From: Photobacterium ganghwense | GTDB taxonomy: Bacteria > Pseudomonadota > Gammaproteobacteria > Enterobacterales > Vibrionaceae | Length of the DNA stretch: 64,000 nucleotides | Direction of reading: 5' to 3' | Assembly (NCBI RefSeq): GCF_003025595.1 | Contig: NZ_PYMI01000004.1 | Coordinates: 372,001 to 436,000 of the forward strand | Shown here: positions 48,265 to 57,288 of the stretch, piece after piece | Layout: the number at the start of each line of letters is the position of its first letter | Numbering within the stretch: position 1 is the first letter of the stretch | Notes under the pieces: generated by a model | Database searches by the model: none | What the model was told of the DNA's origin: nothing | The model's input: only the letters and a program-made list of their open reading frames with translations | Made by a program: the position numbers and the translations under genes

Positions 48265-48596
48265 TAAACATTCATTCCATGAACATAGTTAATCTAACCA
48301 TAAACGCTACACCACACATAGGAAGTCTCACTCATCAACAGTATAGGACAGGTCACAATTTTTTGTGCCAAGGCCAACATTCCAACTGAATAGAAGCAGG
48401 ATTTTCCATTATTTTATCTATTTATCAATAAAAAAGCAGAGTGTTTCGCTAATGTCTCACAAATGAGACACCTGTATTGTCCTCTGAGACATTAAAAATC
48501 TTTTGGTCATTTGGTGCCAATTTCTCATCTAAGCGGTAGAATGTGCACCTTTTAGTGCCTCACTCGCGGCTTTACGTCTCAGAATTCAGAAATCCT
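48265..48596. other. Intergenic region between the EAL gene and the pseudouridine synthase gene
   Basis: This has a GAGACA/TGTCTC-rich segment near 48452-48490 (TGTCTCACAAATGAGACA, then GAGACA again) that forms a short dyad. No gene. It holds two divergent promoters. Confidence 0.45.
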
Positions 48597-50276
48597 ATGC
48601 ATTCTCCGGAAAAACTGTTTACCCGATTTAAAACTTCCATTGCAGATTACCCCCTGCCTGAACGTTTTACCTTTCCGTTTTATTATCAGCCTCACCCTCT
48701 ATGTGTGCTGGCTGCGGAAGAACTTCAGGCACATCTGGCCAACCAGACAAACTGGCAGCATAACTTTGGGCTGACGGGCGATACTGACACAGCCATCGGC
48801 AAAATGTTTGGGGTACTGCTGGTTGAAAATCAGGACGGAGAAATCGGCTATCTATCCGCCTTTTCCGGGAAAATGGCAGATCAGAATCTGTTGCCGGGTT
48901 TTGTCCCGCCGGTGTTCGACATGCTGGCCGAAGACAGTTTTTTCCTGACGGGTCAGAAGGAAATCAACCAACTGACGACGGAAATAAAAGCGCTGGAAGC
49001 AGACCCGGCGTTAGCGGAATGCAAAGCTCTACTTACTTCGGAAACGCAAGCTGCGGAGCAAGCTTTGCAGGCACATCGCAGCAACATGGTAGAAGGCAGA
49101 AAAGTCCGTAAAGCCAAACGCGCCGCCTCGGCGGAGATGACACCTGACGAACGCAATGCACTGAAAAAACAGTTGAGCCAGGAAAGTGTGATTGAAAAAC
49201 TGCAACTGCGGGATCTCAAACTGTACTGGGAATCTCGACTGGCTGAGCTTCAGGCTGCATTGGATGCACATCTTGCTGTCATTTCCCCTCTGAAAGAGAA
49301 ACGCAAGGCGATGTCTTCAGCCTTACAGCAGCAGCTGTTCGAGCAATACCGTTTTTCCAACATTAAAGGTGAAAGCAAAGGGCTGGGCACTCTTTTTGCA
49401 CCCACGACGCAGGGCATACCGCCTGCGGGTGCCGGTGAATGTGCAGCACCAAAACTGCTGCAATATGCGTTTCTGAACAGGATGAAACCGCTGGCACTGG
49501 CAGAGTTCTGGTGGGGACAGTCACCGAAATCCGAAATTCGCCGCCACCAGCATTACTACCCGGCGTGCCAGGGTAAATGCCAGCCGATTCTGACTCACAT
49601 GCTTGACGGCATGGAGGTGGATGACAATCCCCTGCTAAACAATCCGGCAGAAGGTAAATCCATAGACATTATCTATCAGGACGAGCATATGGCGGTGGTA
49701 AATAAGCCTGCCGAATTTCTGTCGGTACCGGGGAAAACCATTGATGACTCGGTCTTCACCAGAATGCAGCTGGCCTTTCCACACGCAACCGGTCCGCTTA
49801 TCGTGCATCGGCTGGATATGTCGACCTCAGGGCTGATGGTGATTGCGCTGACCAAGCGTGCTAACAAGAGCCTACAGAAACAATTCATTCAGCGTACCGT
49901 TCAAAAGCGCTACACCGCGTTGATTGATGGGGTACTGACCGCCGACGAAGGTATGATAAACCTGCCAATGCGAGGTGATTTGCACGATCGCCCGCGCCAA
50001 CTGGTCTGCTTCGAACACGGAAAACCGGCTGAAACAAAATGGGAAGTTATTGCTCGTACTGACCGCCATACTAAAGTTCATCTTTATCCAAAAACCGGCC
50101 GTACTCACCAGTTACGAGTACATTGTGCCCACAACCTGGGCTTGAATATGCCGATTATCGGCGATGATCTGTATGGCGTGAAAGCAAACCGCTTACACCT
50201 GCATGCGGAAACGCTGGAACTGGATCACCCAATCACCCACGATCGTATGCGATTTCAGGTAGAAGCGGATTTTTAA
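48597..50276 (+). CDS. RluA-family RNA pseudouridine synthase with long N-terminal extension
   Basis: ATG 48597 (MHSPEKLF) is taken; a GTG at 48543 is possible. The 559-residue protein has a coiled-coil segment (about 125-250, many K/E/L) and, from about residue 360, a RluA catalytic domain. This shows IIYQDEHMAVVNKPAEFLSV, HRLDMSTSGLMV (catalytic D at about 407), KRYTALIDG and GRTHQLRVH. It should convert uridines to pseudouridine in 23S rRNA or tRNA. The N-terminal half is unlike E. coli RluA (about 219 residues) and marks a subfamily. Substrate is not inferable. Confidence 0.87.
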   Translation: MHSPEKLFTRFKTSIADYPLPERFTFPFYYQPHPLCVLAAEELQAHLANQTNWQHNFGLTGDTDTAIGKMFGVLLVENQDGEIGYLSAFSGKMADQNLLPGFVPPVFDMLAEDSFFLTGQKEINQLTTEIKALEADPALAECKALLTSETQAAEQALQAHRSNMVEGRKVRKAKRAASAEMTPDERNALKKQLSQESVIEKLQLRDLKLYWESRLAELQAALDAHLAVISPLKEKRKAMSSALQQQLFEQYRFSNIKGESKGLGTLFAPTTQGIPPAGAGECAAPKLLQYAFLNRMKPLALAEFWWGQSPKSEIRRHQHYYPACQGKCQPILTHMLDGMEVDDNPLLNNPAEGKSIDIIYQDEHMAVVNKPAEFLSVPGKTIDDSVFTRMQLAFPHATGPLIVHRLDMSTSGLMVIALTKRANKSLQKQFIQRTVQKRYTALIDGVLTADEGMINLPMRGDLHDRPRQLVCFEHGKPAETKWEVIARTDRHTKVHLYPKTGRTHQLRVHCAHNLGLNMPIIGDDLYGVKANRLHLHAETLELDHPITHDRMRFQVEADF

Positions 50277-50322
50277 AAGGCTAGATTAATCACCCTTTCT
50301 TTTCTATCCGCCCCCTCTACGC

Positions 50323-50368
50323 TCAGACGCTTTCCCATGCCATCTCTGGCCAGCGGGAAGGCGTCTGA
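50323..50368 (+). terminator. Long hairpin downstream of the pseudouridine synthase gene
   Basis: TCAGACGC...TTTCCC pairs with GGGAA...GCGTCTGA (outer arms 50323-50330 and 50361-50368). No T run follows directly. It may be a terminator or a REP-like element. Confidence 0.5.
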
Positions 50369-50388
50369 CAGCTAACGTCAAATAGCTG

Positions 50389-50455
50389 ATGGTTAACAAT
50401 CGATGGTTAACAGCCGATAGTTAACAGCCGACACCTAGCACCTAGCACCTAGAAT
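50389..50455. repeat. Short tandem repeats: GGTTAACA and CACCTAG
   Basis: The segment has three approximately 14-bp units built on GATGGTTAACA, then three CACCTAG-type heptads in a row (ACACCTAGCACCTAGCACC). It is non-coding and sits in the intergenic gap. Such simple repeats can vary in copy number. Confidence 0.7.
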
Positions 50456-50515
50456 CAGTCATCCGAGTTGGCTCGCTGGCTATTCATTCGCTTACATTGA
50501 CTTTAGCGCCTGATT

Positions 50516-51493
50516 TCAGACAAGCACTTCGGAATTAGCAATGTTTTCAGGGTGTCCATTCGCAAAGGCAATGACATTCTCAAACGCCTTACGGAAATAC
50601 AGCTCGTAGCTATTTTGTTCAACGTATCCCAAATGAGGTGTACACAACACATTTGGCAACGCCAGCAGTTGTTCATTCGAAGGCAGGGCCGGTTCCTGCT
50701 CAAAAACATCAACCGCGGCACGACGTGAAGGATGGGCAGACAGCACGTTATGCAAGGCTCCGGGCTGAATCAGTTCGGCCCGAGATGTGTTCACCAGTAA
50801 CGAGTCCGGTTTCATGGCCAACAAATCCTCTTCTGTAACAATCCCACACGTTGCCGCATTGAGTCGTAAGTGCAATGACACAATATCAGAGGAAGCAAAG
50901 AACACCTTTTTCGAGTCTGCCGCTTTAAAACCGTCCTGTATCGCTCGGATACGCGATGACTCACTGCCCCATATCTGCACGTCCATCCCGAATACCTGTG
51001 CATAACGAGCAATGCGCTGGCCAATCTTTCCATAACCCCAAATCCCCATCACTTGGCCATGGAGGGTGCGACCTAATCCTAGCGTGCCAGATTGCTGCCA
51101 TTGCCCAAGCTGCTGGTTGGCACTGTATTGCGGAATATAGCGCGACGCAGCCATCATCAGTCCCCAACATAATTCCGCAGGAGCCACCGGCGATCCAATC
51201 CCTTCTGCTACTGCCACACCGTGACGGGTACAAGCTTCCAGATCAAGATGATGACTGATCTTGCCCGTCTGGCTGATCAATTTCAGGTTTGGCAAGCGTG
51301 ACAACAAAGCCTCATTGATTAGGGTACGTTCTCTGATTAACACCAGAGCATCAACATCAACCAGTAACGGAGCCAGTGACGCAGGATCAGCAATAGTACT
51401 GTTAAGCACTTTCACCTGATGTCCTTCAAGCATCGCAAAACAGGACAATCCTTTCACTGCATTCTGGTAATCATCAAGCACTGCAACTTTCAT
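50516..51493 (-). CDS. D-isomer-specific 2-hydroxyacid dehydrogenase
   Basis: The 325-residue NAD-dependent oxidoreductase has GIWGYGKIGQRIARYA (Rossmann GxGxxG, about 151-166), LVNTSRAELI (catalytic R), AVDVFEQEP (E) and TPHLGYVEQNS (H). This is the R-E-H set of the family. Its substrate cannot be told from the sequence. It stands alone, with tandem repeats downstream. Length is normal. Confidence 0.87.
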   Translation of the reverse strand: MKVAVLDDYQNAVKGLSCFAMLEGHQVKVLNSTIADPASLAPLLVDVDALVLIRERTLINEALLSRLPNLKLISQTGKISHHLDLEACTRHGVAVAEGIGSPVAPAELCWGLMMAASRYIPQYSANQQLGQWQQSGTLGLGRTLHGQVMGIWGYGKIGQRIARYAQVFGMDVQIWGSESSRIRAIQDGFKAADSKKVFFASSDIVSLHLRLNAATCGIVTEEDLLAMKPDSLLVNTSRAELIQPGALHNVLSAHPSRRAAVDVFEQEPALPSNEQLLALPNVLCTPHLGYVEQNSYELYFRKAFENVIAFANGHPENIANSEVLV

Positions 51494-51654
51494 CTATCCC
51501 TATCCTTGCATCATCCTATTGTGATGAGCTGAAGGTAGCGTTGAAGCCGGATAAAATCCACCTAACCCGTTAAAAACTCAAACATATCGCCCAATAAACA
51601 TCGCTTACTCCATGTTCGGCCTGTCAATTCAACGGATTGTCAGCACAAACAAAA

Positions 51655-51677
51655 ACGCCCCGGGAAAACCGGGGCGT
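51655..51677 (-). terminator. Terminator of the YgjV-like gene
   Basis: ACGCCCCGG and CCGGGGCGT form a perfect 9-bp stem with a 5-nt loop. On the minus strand it is followed by TTTTTGTTTG. It lies 20 bp after the gene's stop. Confidence 0.88.
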
Positions 51678-51697
51678 CATAGTAAGCAAACCGTCAA

Positions 51698-52249
51698 TTA
51701 CGCTTGAGTCGTCTCAGCAGGCGCAGACTGTGATTCTTCAGGATTTTTGATCAACTTGTATGACATGATGCCAATCACCATCGCTTTGATGATCATCATT
51801 TGCGGATTACCGTAATATCCCACCATACCGACAAACCCGGAAATCAACATCAGCACCCGGTATTTACGCAGGGTCGTCATGTAAATCGCAGCCAGAATGA
51901 CCGCCAGATCTGCGAACTGGAAGGCAACCGCCAACGATGGCTCCGCGATGAACGCCGTGACCGCAAAGTACAAGATGTAACCAATGCCGGCAGCCATGGC
52001 GGCTCCCAATGCAGCCAACCAAGACTTTGGCACATTCATAAAGTCTTTAGCGTAACGGTAGGCATTAATACTGGCGACAGACAAATTCAGGATCACCTTG
52101 GCATGCCAGCCCATCAGAACCGACCAGATGATGTCATTCGCTGCTGAAGCAAACGCGGCAAACCGCGTGGCTTTCATGCTGTTGAAAATAGTCAATGAGA
52201 TATAGAAGGCAACACTGGTCCAGCCCAGCACTTCAGCAAGTACTTCCAT
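51698..52249 (-). CDS. YgjV-like multispanning inner membrane protein
   Basis: ATG 52249 (MEVLAEVLGW) after GGGTGA is preferred to the ATG at 52309. The 183-residue protein has about five or six hydrophobic helices, such as WTSVAFYISLTIF, AAMAAGIGYILYFAVTAFIA and ILAAIYMTTLRKYR. The pattern and the IGWTSVAF-type N-terminus resemble YgjV-family proteins, of unknown function. A GATAAT-rich Fur-like site (about 52361-52380) is upstream. The C-terminus is acidic (PEESQSAPAE). Confidence 0.65.
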   Translation of the reverse strand: MEVLAEVLGWTSVAFYISLTIFNSMKATRFAAFASAANDIIWSVLMGWHAKVILNLSVASINAYRYAKDFMNVPKSWLAALGAAMAAGIGYILYFAVTAFIAEPSLAVAFQFADLAVILAAIYMTTLRKYRVLMLISGFVGMVGYYGNPQMMIIKAMVIGIMSYKLIKNPEESQSAPAETTQA

Positions 52250-52360
52250 TAAATTCACCCAGGAAAGAATTTTGTGCCAGATGGTAATGAGGATACGGTA
52301 AAAGCACAACCTAAAACCGTATTCCTATATATAAAAACCACCAAAAAGGAAGGGTAAAGC

Positions 52361-52380
52361 AGATAATTATCATTTATCGC
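52361..52380 (-). promoter_or_regulatory. Possible Fur box upstream of the YgjV-like gene
   Basis: On the minus strand the text GATAAATGATAATTATC contains two GATAA(T/A) hexamers and an inverted ATTATC. It is imperfect compared with the 7-1-7 site at 19.7 kb. It lies about 110 bp before the chosen start. Confidence 0.35.
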
Positions 52381-52649
52381 TATAGTTAAGTGCCTTCGTC
52401 GGCCGTGACTTGTCCTGGAGTGACTCAGAATAATGAGGCTCACAGCTTTGAGTATAGAAAGGGCGAGCAAGACTCGTGCTTTTCTACGTCTTGCTGCAAA
52501 AAGAGATCGCGGAGAGCAAAGCGTGAGAACAAAGCACGAGAGCTAAACCAGTGTGCGATGACAAACCAACCATCCCTTTTAACCATCGTGTTAAAGATTG
52601 GATGGAATGCCGAATTTCGTTTTACTCACACGCTTTTTACGATAGGCAA
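52381..52649. other. Non-coding stretch
   Basis: No gene supported. An open frame on the plus strand (52390-52653) has odd composition and no ribosome site and looks like chance. Confidence 0.5.
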
Positions 52650-52934
52650 TTAGCGGTTATATTTGGCTTTGTTTAAGACTTCTTTTAACTCGTGCGTCTT
52701 TTCCAAATTCACGTCATAGATATTGGCAAGCGCACAAACATAATAAAGAACATCATACAGTTCTTCAGCAATCGTTCCTTTTAATGCGGCCAAATCTGGC
52801 TGCCCACCCTTTCCGGCACGAATAGACTCAGCCAGTTCGCCCACTTCCTCGATTAACTTCAGAAAATAATGCTCAGAGTGCTCTGGGGCGTAATCGAATT
52901 CCTTAATGTGACTTTGTAGCTCAGATAGCTTCAT
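52650..52934 (-). CDS. MazG-like nucleotide pyrophosphohydrolase
   Basis: The 94-residue all-helical protein has LKLIEEVGELAESIR (ExxE, about 25-39) and EELYDVLYYVCALAN (ExxYD, about 57-71). These two motifs bind magnesium in MazG-type enzymes. It should hydrolyse non-canonical or excess NTPs to NMP and pyrophosphate. A single-domain form, about a third of MazG length. It stands alone. Confidence 0.82.
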   Translation of the reverse strand: MKLSELQSHIKEFDYAPEHSEHYFLKLIEEVGELAESIRAGKGGQPDLAALKGTIAEELYDVLYYVCALANIYDVNLEKTHELKEVLNKAKYNR

Positions 52935-53140
52935 AACATCCTTTTGTCTTTCAGCAGATTAAATAACCCGTACCTGGACACTATATCTGCCAAATCAGAA
53001 TATATTCAATCAATTAACACTAAAAAGTGCAGCTGTTATGAAGATAGAACAGAGGTGGCCAGACTTTCGCTCTCTCTGTTTTAGCTTCCCCCTGAAGCGA
53101 TAGATAAAAAGTAACTGGCACAACGCTCTGCACACATAAA

Positions 53141-54496
53141 CTACAGGCGCAAAATATCCCAGTACCCCGCTACGCTGACATTAAATTTCGTATGCTCCTG
53201 CAAATACACCCGCAGGCTTTCAAGCGCTTCATGGTCACCATGAATCAACTTAATTTGCGTTTTCTTCGCCATAGAGGATTCCTGCAGCCATTTGGTAAGC
53301 TCCAGGTAATCAGCATGGCCGGACAAACTGGATATCGCAGTGACCGAGGCTCGAAGCGGAATCCACTCGCCGTGAATTTTTACTGATTCCACCCCTTCAA
53401 GCATTTTCGCGCCGCGGGTCCCCCCCACCTGATACCCAGTGAACAGGACCGTACATTTCGGACTCGACAGCCAGCGCTTGAAGTGGTGTAAAATGCGCCC
53501 CCCTGTCGCCATGCCACTGCCGGCAATAATAATATGAGGAAACGCCTGCCCTTCGATTGCTTTCGACTCATCCACTGTGCGGGTATAAATAATGGAATGG
53601 CTCATACGGTGACATTCATTATGACTCAGCTTGTGTTGATCGCTGAAGCGGCAAAATATATCTGACACTTCGATGGCCATCGGGCTGTCGAGATAGATCG
53701 GCATTCTGGGAATTTCCCCGTTATCCATCAGTTTTGCCAGCAAATGCTGAAAGGCCTGCGCCCTTCCCACGGCAAAAACGGGCACCAGTAACACTCCCCC
53801 GTTTTTAGCGACACGGTTTACCACCGCAGCAAGTTGCTCGGCAGGGTCCTGATTGTCGTGCAGGCGATTACCATAGGTGGACTCCATCAATAACAAATCC
53901 AGCTCCGGTAACGGCCGGGGGGGTCGCATCAACACATCGTTGTAACGCCCAACATCGCCGGAAAAGCCGACGCGCTTTCCCTCTGCTTCCAGAATAATAC
54001 TTGCCGCGCCAAGGATATGCCCGGCCGGTTGCAGATGAAATCGGATATCGCCGACTTCCACCTGCTCATCGAAATCCACTGGCTGAAAGAGTGTCATACA
54101 CTCTTCGGCAGTTTGACGGTCGTAAAGCGGTTCAGGGTGTTCGTGTTTACCGAGCTTGTGCTTGCTTAAATAACGGGCGTCTTCTTCCTGAATATGGCCG
54201 CTGTCAACCAGCAAGATTTGGCACAGTGCTTGTGTCGCATGATGAGTAAACACCGGACCACGAAAACCACGTTTATAGAGCACCGGAATATAGCCTGAAT
54301 GATCCAGGTGCGCGTGCGTGAGGATGACGGCATCCAGCGAATTGATATCCATCGGCAGCGTTTGCCAGTTTCTTTCCCGTAACCATTTGTACCCCTGAAA
54401 AAGTCCACAATCGACCAGTACGCTCGTATTTTTGGTTTCGACAAGAAACTTGGATCCGGTAACGGTTTCAGTACCACCAAGAAACGTAATTCTCAT
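53141..54496 (-). CDS. Beta-CASP metallo-beta-lactamase fold RNA hydrolase
   Basis: ATG 54496 follows GGGGAAG at about 10 bp; the frame from 54520 adds eight residues. The 451-residue protein begins RITFLGGTETVTGSKFLVET, then has LTHAHLDHSGYIPVL (HxHxDH zinc motif, about 53-58), PAGHILGAASI, GFSGDVGR and the beta-CASP region (AGSGMATGGRILHHF). The HGDHEALES end completes the active site. Such proteins are CPSF73-type nucleases that cut RNA. Role in bacteria is RNA processing in general. Confidence 0.88.
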   Translation of the reverse strand: MRITFLGGTETVTGSKFLVETKNTSVLVDCGLFQGYKWLRERNWQTLPMDINSLDAVILTHAHLDHSGYIPVLYKRGFRGPVFTHHATQALCQILLVDSGHIQEEDARYLSKHKLGKHEHPEPLYDRQTAEECMTLFQPVDFDEQVEVGDIRFHLQPAGHILGAASIILEAEGKRVGFSGDVGRYNDVLMRPPRPLPELDLLLMESTYGNRLHDNQDPAEQLAAVVNRVAKNGGVLLVPVFAVGRAQAFQHLLAKLMDNGEIPRMPIYLDSPMAIEVSDIFCRFSDQHKLSHNECHRMSHSIIYTRTVDESKAIEGQAFPHIIIAGSGMATGGRILHHFKRWLSSPKCTVLFTGYQVGGTRGAKMLEGVESVKIHGEWIPLRASVTAISSLSGHADYLELTKWLQESSMAKKTQIKLIHGDHEALESLRVYLQEHTKFNVSVAGYWDILRL

Positions 54497-54620
54497 CAGG
54501 TCTTCCCCATTTTTCGTCACACTTGATTTGTCTGACAGTCAGCACCACCAGCATTTTTCATCCGCGATGATATACTCCGCGTTTCACCCACCTGCAGATT
54601 TAACCTCTTATACATTCAGA

Positions 54621-54668
54621 CTTTCAGGCTTTCAGGCTTTCAGGCTTTCAGGCTTTCAGGCTTTAGGC
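54621..54668. repeat. Octamer tandem repeat CTTTCAGG x5
   Basis: Five perfect head-to-tail CTTTCAGG units run from 54621 to 54660, followed by a degenerate sixth (CTTTAGGC). They lie between the beta-CASP gene and the macrodomain gene, non-coding on both strands. Tandem octamers of this kind are prone to copy-number change. Confidence 0.9.
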
Positions 54669-54721
54669 CAATTCAGGTTCACCATTTCATAATACAAGCC
54701 TAACAACTGTCTGTTGTTTGT

Positions 54722-55237
54722 TCAGGGCTGCGAACTCAGGATCTGTTTCCAAAGTGATACCATCGATTTTCCCATCAAATAAAAATAGATTTGCAGATGA
54801 CTGTACGCCTCACGACGACAGACGGAGAATGCCACTTCAGCGGCTTCATCGTGAGGATAACCATACACACCACAAGAAATCGCGGGAAAGGCGATGGTCT
54901 GGCACTGATGCTCCAGAGCCAGTTGAAGGCTGTGCTCGTAGGCGGCTCCCAGTAGCGCTGCAGGATTGGAGACACGATCATAGACCGGGCCAACGGTGTG
55001 AATCACGTACTTGGCAGATAAATTGCCGGCACTGGTAATGCGCGCCTCCCCGGTCGGGCATCGGACACCCCCATAGGCGGGTACTTGCAAGCAGGCTTGC
55101 CGCAATGCAGAGCCTGCAGCCTGATGAATCGCGCCATCAACTCCGCCTCCTCCCAACATAACTGGATTCGCGGCATTGACGATGGCATCCACCTTCGCTT
55201 TGGTGATGTCTCCCTCAATGATCATGATTTGGCTCAT
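54722..55237 (-). CDS. ymdB: Macrodomain protein, O-acetyl-ADP-ribose deacetylase type
   Basis: The 171-residue protein is a single macrodomain: IEGDITKAKVDAIVNAANP (about 7-25), LGGGGVDGAIHQAAG (about 28-42), GEARITSAGNL, VIHTVGPVYD and ISCGVYGYP (about 118-126). These match MacroD/YmdB enzymes, which remove ADP-ribose-linked groups. The ATG follows AGGTGAG. It is next to the tandem octamer repeat. YmdB also modulates RNase III in E. coli, which is not shown here. Confidence 0.88.
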   Translation of the reverse strand: MSQIMIIEGDITKAKVDAIVNAANPVMLGGGGVDGAIHQAAGSALRQACLQVPAYGGVRCPTGEARITSAGNLSAKYVIHTVGPVYDRVSNPAALLGAAYEHSLQLALEHQCQTIAFPAISCGVYGYPHDEAAEVAFSVCRREAYSHLQIYFYLMGKSMVSLWKQILSSQP

Positions 55238-55570
55238 CCACTCACCTTTCTCTGCCCTGCTTTCATTGTTATCCTGAATGTTTTGACATTAGCAGAAGCG
55301 ACTCGCTGACAATGTCGGCAAGTTGGGAATCAGCTGGCATTTCCATCTACAAACACTTACTCAACCAATTAAATCAACTGGTTAACTTATCAGATCATCG
55401 GCCATCCCTCACTTTCATTCCGACGCTGCATATTTTGGCGTTAAAACCCAGTAAATACCGATATCTTGCATACAAAAGCGATTAAGTTCCTCTTAATACA
55501 TATTTGATTGCCATATGGTATTTGTGGCGTATAATCCGGCCACTGATTTTTTGTATGATATAAACCCCGA
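55238..55570. other. Intergenic region upstream of the pilin gene
   Basis: Apart from the promoter at 55508-55535 nothing is seen. The region is divergent between the macrodomain gene and the pilin gene. Confidence 0.5.
55508..55535 (+). promoter_or_regulatory. Sigma-70-like promoter of the pilin gene
   Basis: TTGCCA (55508-55513) is followed, 16 bp on, by TATAAT (55530-55535). The ATG is 36 bp beyond. It is the most consensus-like promoter in the right half of the window. Confidence 0.65.
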
Positions 55571-56137
55571 ATGAAAGCTAAAGGTTTCACATTAATAGAA
55601 CTGGTCACTGTTGTTGTGATTCTCGGTATTGTTGCCGTAGTTGCCGCACCTAAATTTTTGGACGCACAAGACGATGCCAGAAACGCGGTACTTGCAAGCA
55701 TGGCAGGAACCATCAAATCGACCGCTGAAACGACTTACGGAAAAATGGCTATCGAAGGGCTGGAAAATCACCCTTATGTCACAACCCATGACAATGCCGG
55801 GCATGAGAACGCATTGGTTACAGACCTACCTTTCAGCCTCTGCAAAATGACATCCAACACCTACTGTGTGTTCCGGTTTGGTTACCCTGATTCCGACCCA
55901 GTGTCCTTATCGAACCTGGTGAAAGGGATTCGCGATTACCGTTCAGACGATTATGATTTCGTCGCGATCTACGGCGACAGCCAAGATATAGAATCCGCCT
56001 ACATTACCTTCCGTCATAATGTAGAAACAGATTCAAGTAACCAGGAAGTACTGAAAGAAAAGCGCTGTTACATCAAATACACCCGAGCAATGAAGGTGGG
56101 TGACCGCCCAACAACAGAAGTCATTCCTTGCGTGTAA
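55571..56137 (+). CDS. Type IV pilin-like (prepilin) protein
   Basis: The 188-residue protein starts KAKG FTLIELVTVVVILGIVAVVAA, a prepilin leader of four residues plus the G/F cleavage site, E5 and a hydrophobic helix. The rest is a globular domain with cysteines in pairs (CKMTSNTYC) and a C-terminal CYIKY...PCV, fitting the disulfide loop of a pilin. It resembles MSHA-type or minor pilins. No assembly genes are near, so it must use machinery coded elsewhere. It has its own promoter and terminator. Confidence 0.82.
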   Translation: MKAKGFTLIELVTVVVILGIVAVVAAPKFLDAQDDARNAVLASMAGTIKSTAETTYGKMAIEGLENHPYVTTHDNAGHENALVTDLPFSLCKMTSNTYCVFRFGYPDSDPVSLSNLVKGIRDYRSDDYDFVAIYGDSQDIESAYITFRHNVETDSSNQEVLKEKRCYIKYTRAMKVGDRPTTEVIPCV

Positions 56138-56178
56138 TACCGTTGAAAACTTTCTGATCCCCCCCTCTTTTCTATCAC

Positions 56179-56208
56179 AACAGCCATCGATTGATGGCTG
56201 TTTGTTTT
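56179..56208 (+). terminator. Terminator after the pilin gene
   Basis: AACAGCCATC (56179-56188), a GATT loop, GATGGCTGTT (56193-56202), then TGTTTTTA. It lies 40 bp past the stop. Confidence 0.88.
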
Positions 56209-56294
56209 TACCTATCAAATCAATAAACACGACCAATTTTTCCTGCCCGCAGTTCGTGCGTATTCTTCTCGCATTACAAGAATATGAGGTCAGT

Positions 56295-57176
56295 ATGCAG
56301 TTTGAAAACAGCCGAGCGCTTATTGTCGAAGGTGGCGCAATGCGGGGAATTTTTGCCAGCGGCGTCCTGGATGCCTTTATGTCAGAAGGGCATCGACCCT
56401 ATGATTTTGCGATTGGTGTTTCAGCCGGGGCATCTAATCTGTTGGGCTATGTCGCCGATGCGCCTCAGCGCAGTTATCAGGTTATTACTGAACTGGCTAC
56501 CAGCCGACGGTTCTACAATCCGCGTCGTTTTCTGAAAGGCGGCGATCTGGTGGACGTGGAATGGCTGTGGACAGAGTCTAATCGCCGCTTTCCACTCGAC
56601 AAGCAGCAACTGTTTAGCGCAATTCCATTCTGGGCAACCATGACAGATGTGAATACCGGTAAGGCCAACTACTACCGTATTACCGAGCACAACATGCATC
56701 AAGCCATGGTGGCGACAGCAGCGCTACCGATTGCTTTTAAAACGACACCCTGTTTTTCAGGGGGGTGTTTTACCGATGGGGGTGTCGCTGATTCTATTCC
56801 GGTTAAAGAAGCCTACCGACGCGGAGCACGAGATATCACCGTGGTGTTATCTCATCCGCTCAGTTATCACATGCCGCCGAACCGCCACCCGTGGGTCATG
56901 AAAACGCTGCTATCCCGGTATCCGGGTGTAGCGGAGGCTATGGCACACCGTGCTGAACGCTACAATGCATCACTGGAGTTTATTCGGACCCCGCCGCAAG
57001 ACGCGACAGTCAGAGTCATTGCCCCACCGGAAAACTTCGCCGTCAAACGCCTCACTATGAAACGTGAGCGACTCGATGAAGGCTACCAGATGGGAATAAA
57101 AGCCGGGCAGGATCACATCACGAACTTACGGGGAAAATACGGGCTGACCCGTGAAAACTGTCACTTTTGCTTTTAA
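56295..57176 (+). CDS. Patatin-like phospholipase
   Basis: ATG 56295 after GAGGT gives 293 residues; the frame from 56100 runs back over the terminator and is rejected. The protein reads ALIVEGGAMRGIFASGVLDA (GGxxxG oxyanion loop), GVSAGASN (GxSxG nucleophile S, about residue 48) and FTDGGVADS (DGG, about 158-160). This is the Ser-Asp dyad of patatins. It would hydrolyse lipids, substrate unknown. It ends CHFCF, possibly a small metal site. There is no signal peptide. Confidence 0.87.
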   Translation: MQFENSRALIVEGGAMRGIFASGVLDAFMSEGHRPYDFAIGVSAGASNLLGYVADAPQRSYQVITELATSRRFYNPRRFLKGGDLVDVEWLWTESNRRFPLDKQQLFSAIPFWATMTDVNTGKANYYRITEHNMHQAMVATAALPIAFKTTPCFSGGCFTDGGVADSIPVKEAYRRGARDITVVLSHPLSYHMPPNRHPWVMKTLLSRYPGVAEAMAHRAERYNASLEFIRTPPQDATVRVIAPPENFAVKRLTMKRERLDEGYQMGIKAGQDHITNLRGKYGLTRENCHFCF

Positions 57177-57197
57177 CAGCAGCAAAACAGTGCGACA

Positions 57198-57238
57198 AAA
57201 AAGCCACCTTTGCTTACTGAGGCATAAGGTGGCTTTCA
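57198..57238. terminator. Hairpin between convergent phospholipase and deaminase genes
   Basis: AAAGCCACCTT (57200-57210) pairs with AAGGTGGCTTT (57226-57236). The stem has 11 bp with A and T edges, so it can terminate both genes. Confidence 0.8.
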
Positions 57239-57288
57239 TACTGACAAGAGATGGCTCAGTCATTTATCTGACCAAGCCCGTGAAACGT

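Noticed and set aside
52390-52653. An 87-residue protein
   Set aside because: It has no ribosome site, an unlikely composition and runs into the 3' end of the MazG-like gene.
54621-54668. CRISPR or iteron array
   Set aside because: The octamers are head to tail with no spacer, and no rep gene is near.
56100-56294. Upstream extension of the patatin-like gene
   Set aside because: It would read back through the pilin gene's terminator. ATG 56295 has a ribosome site.
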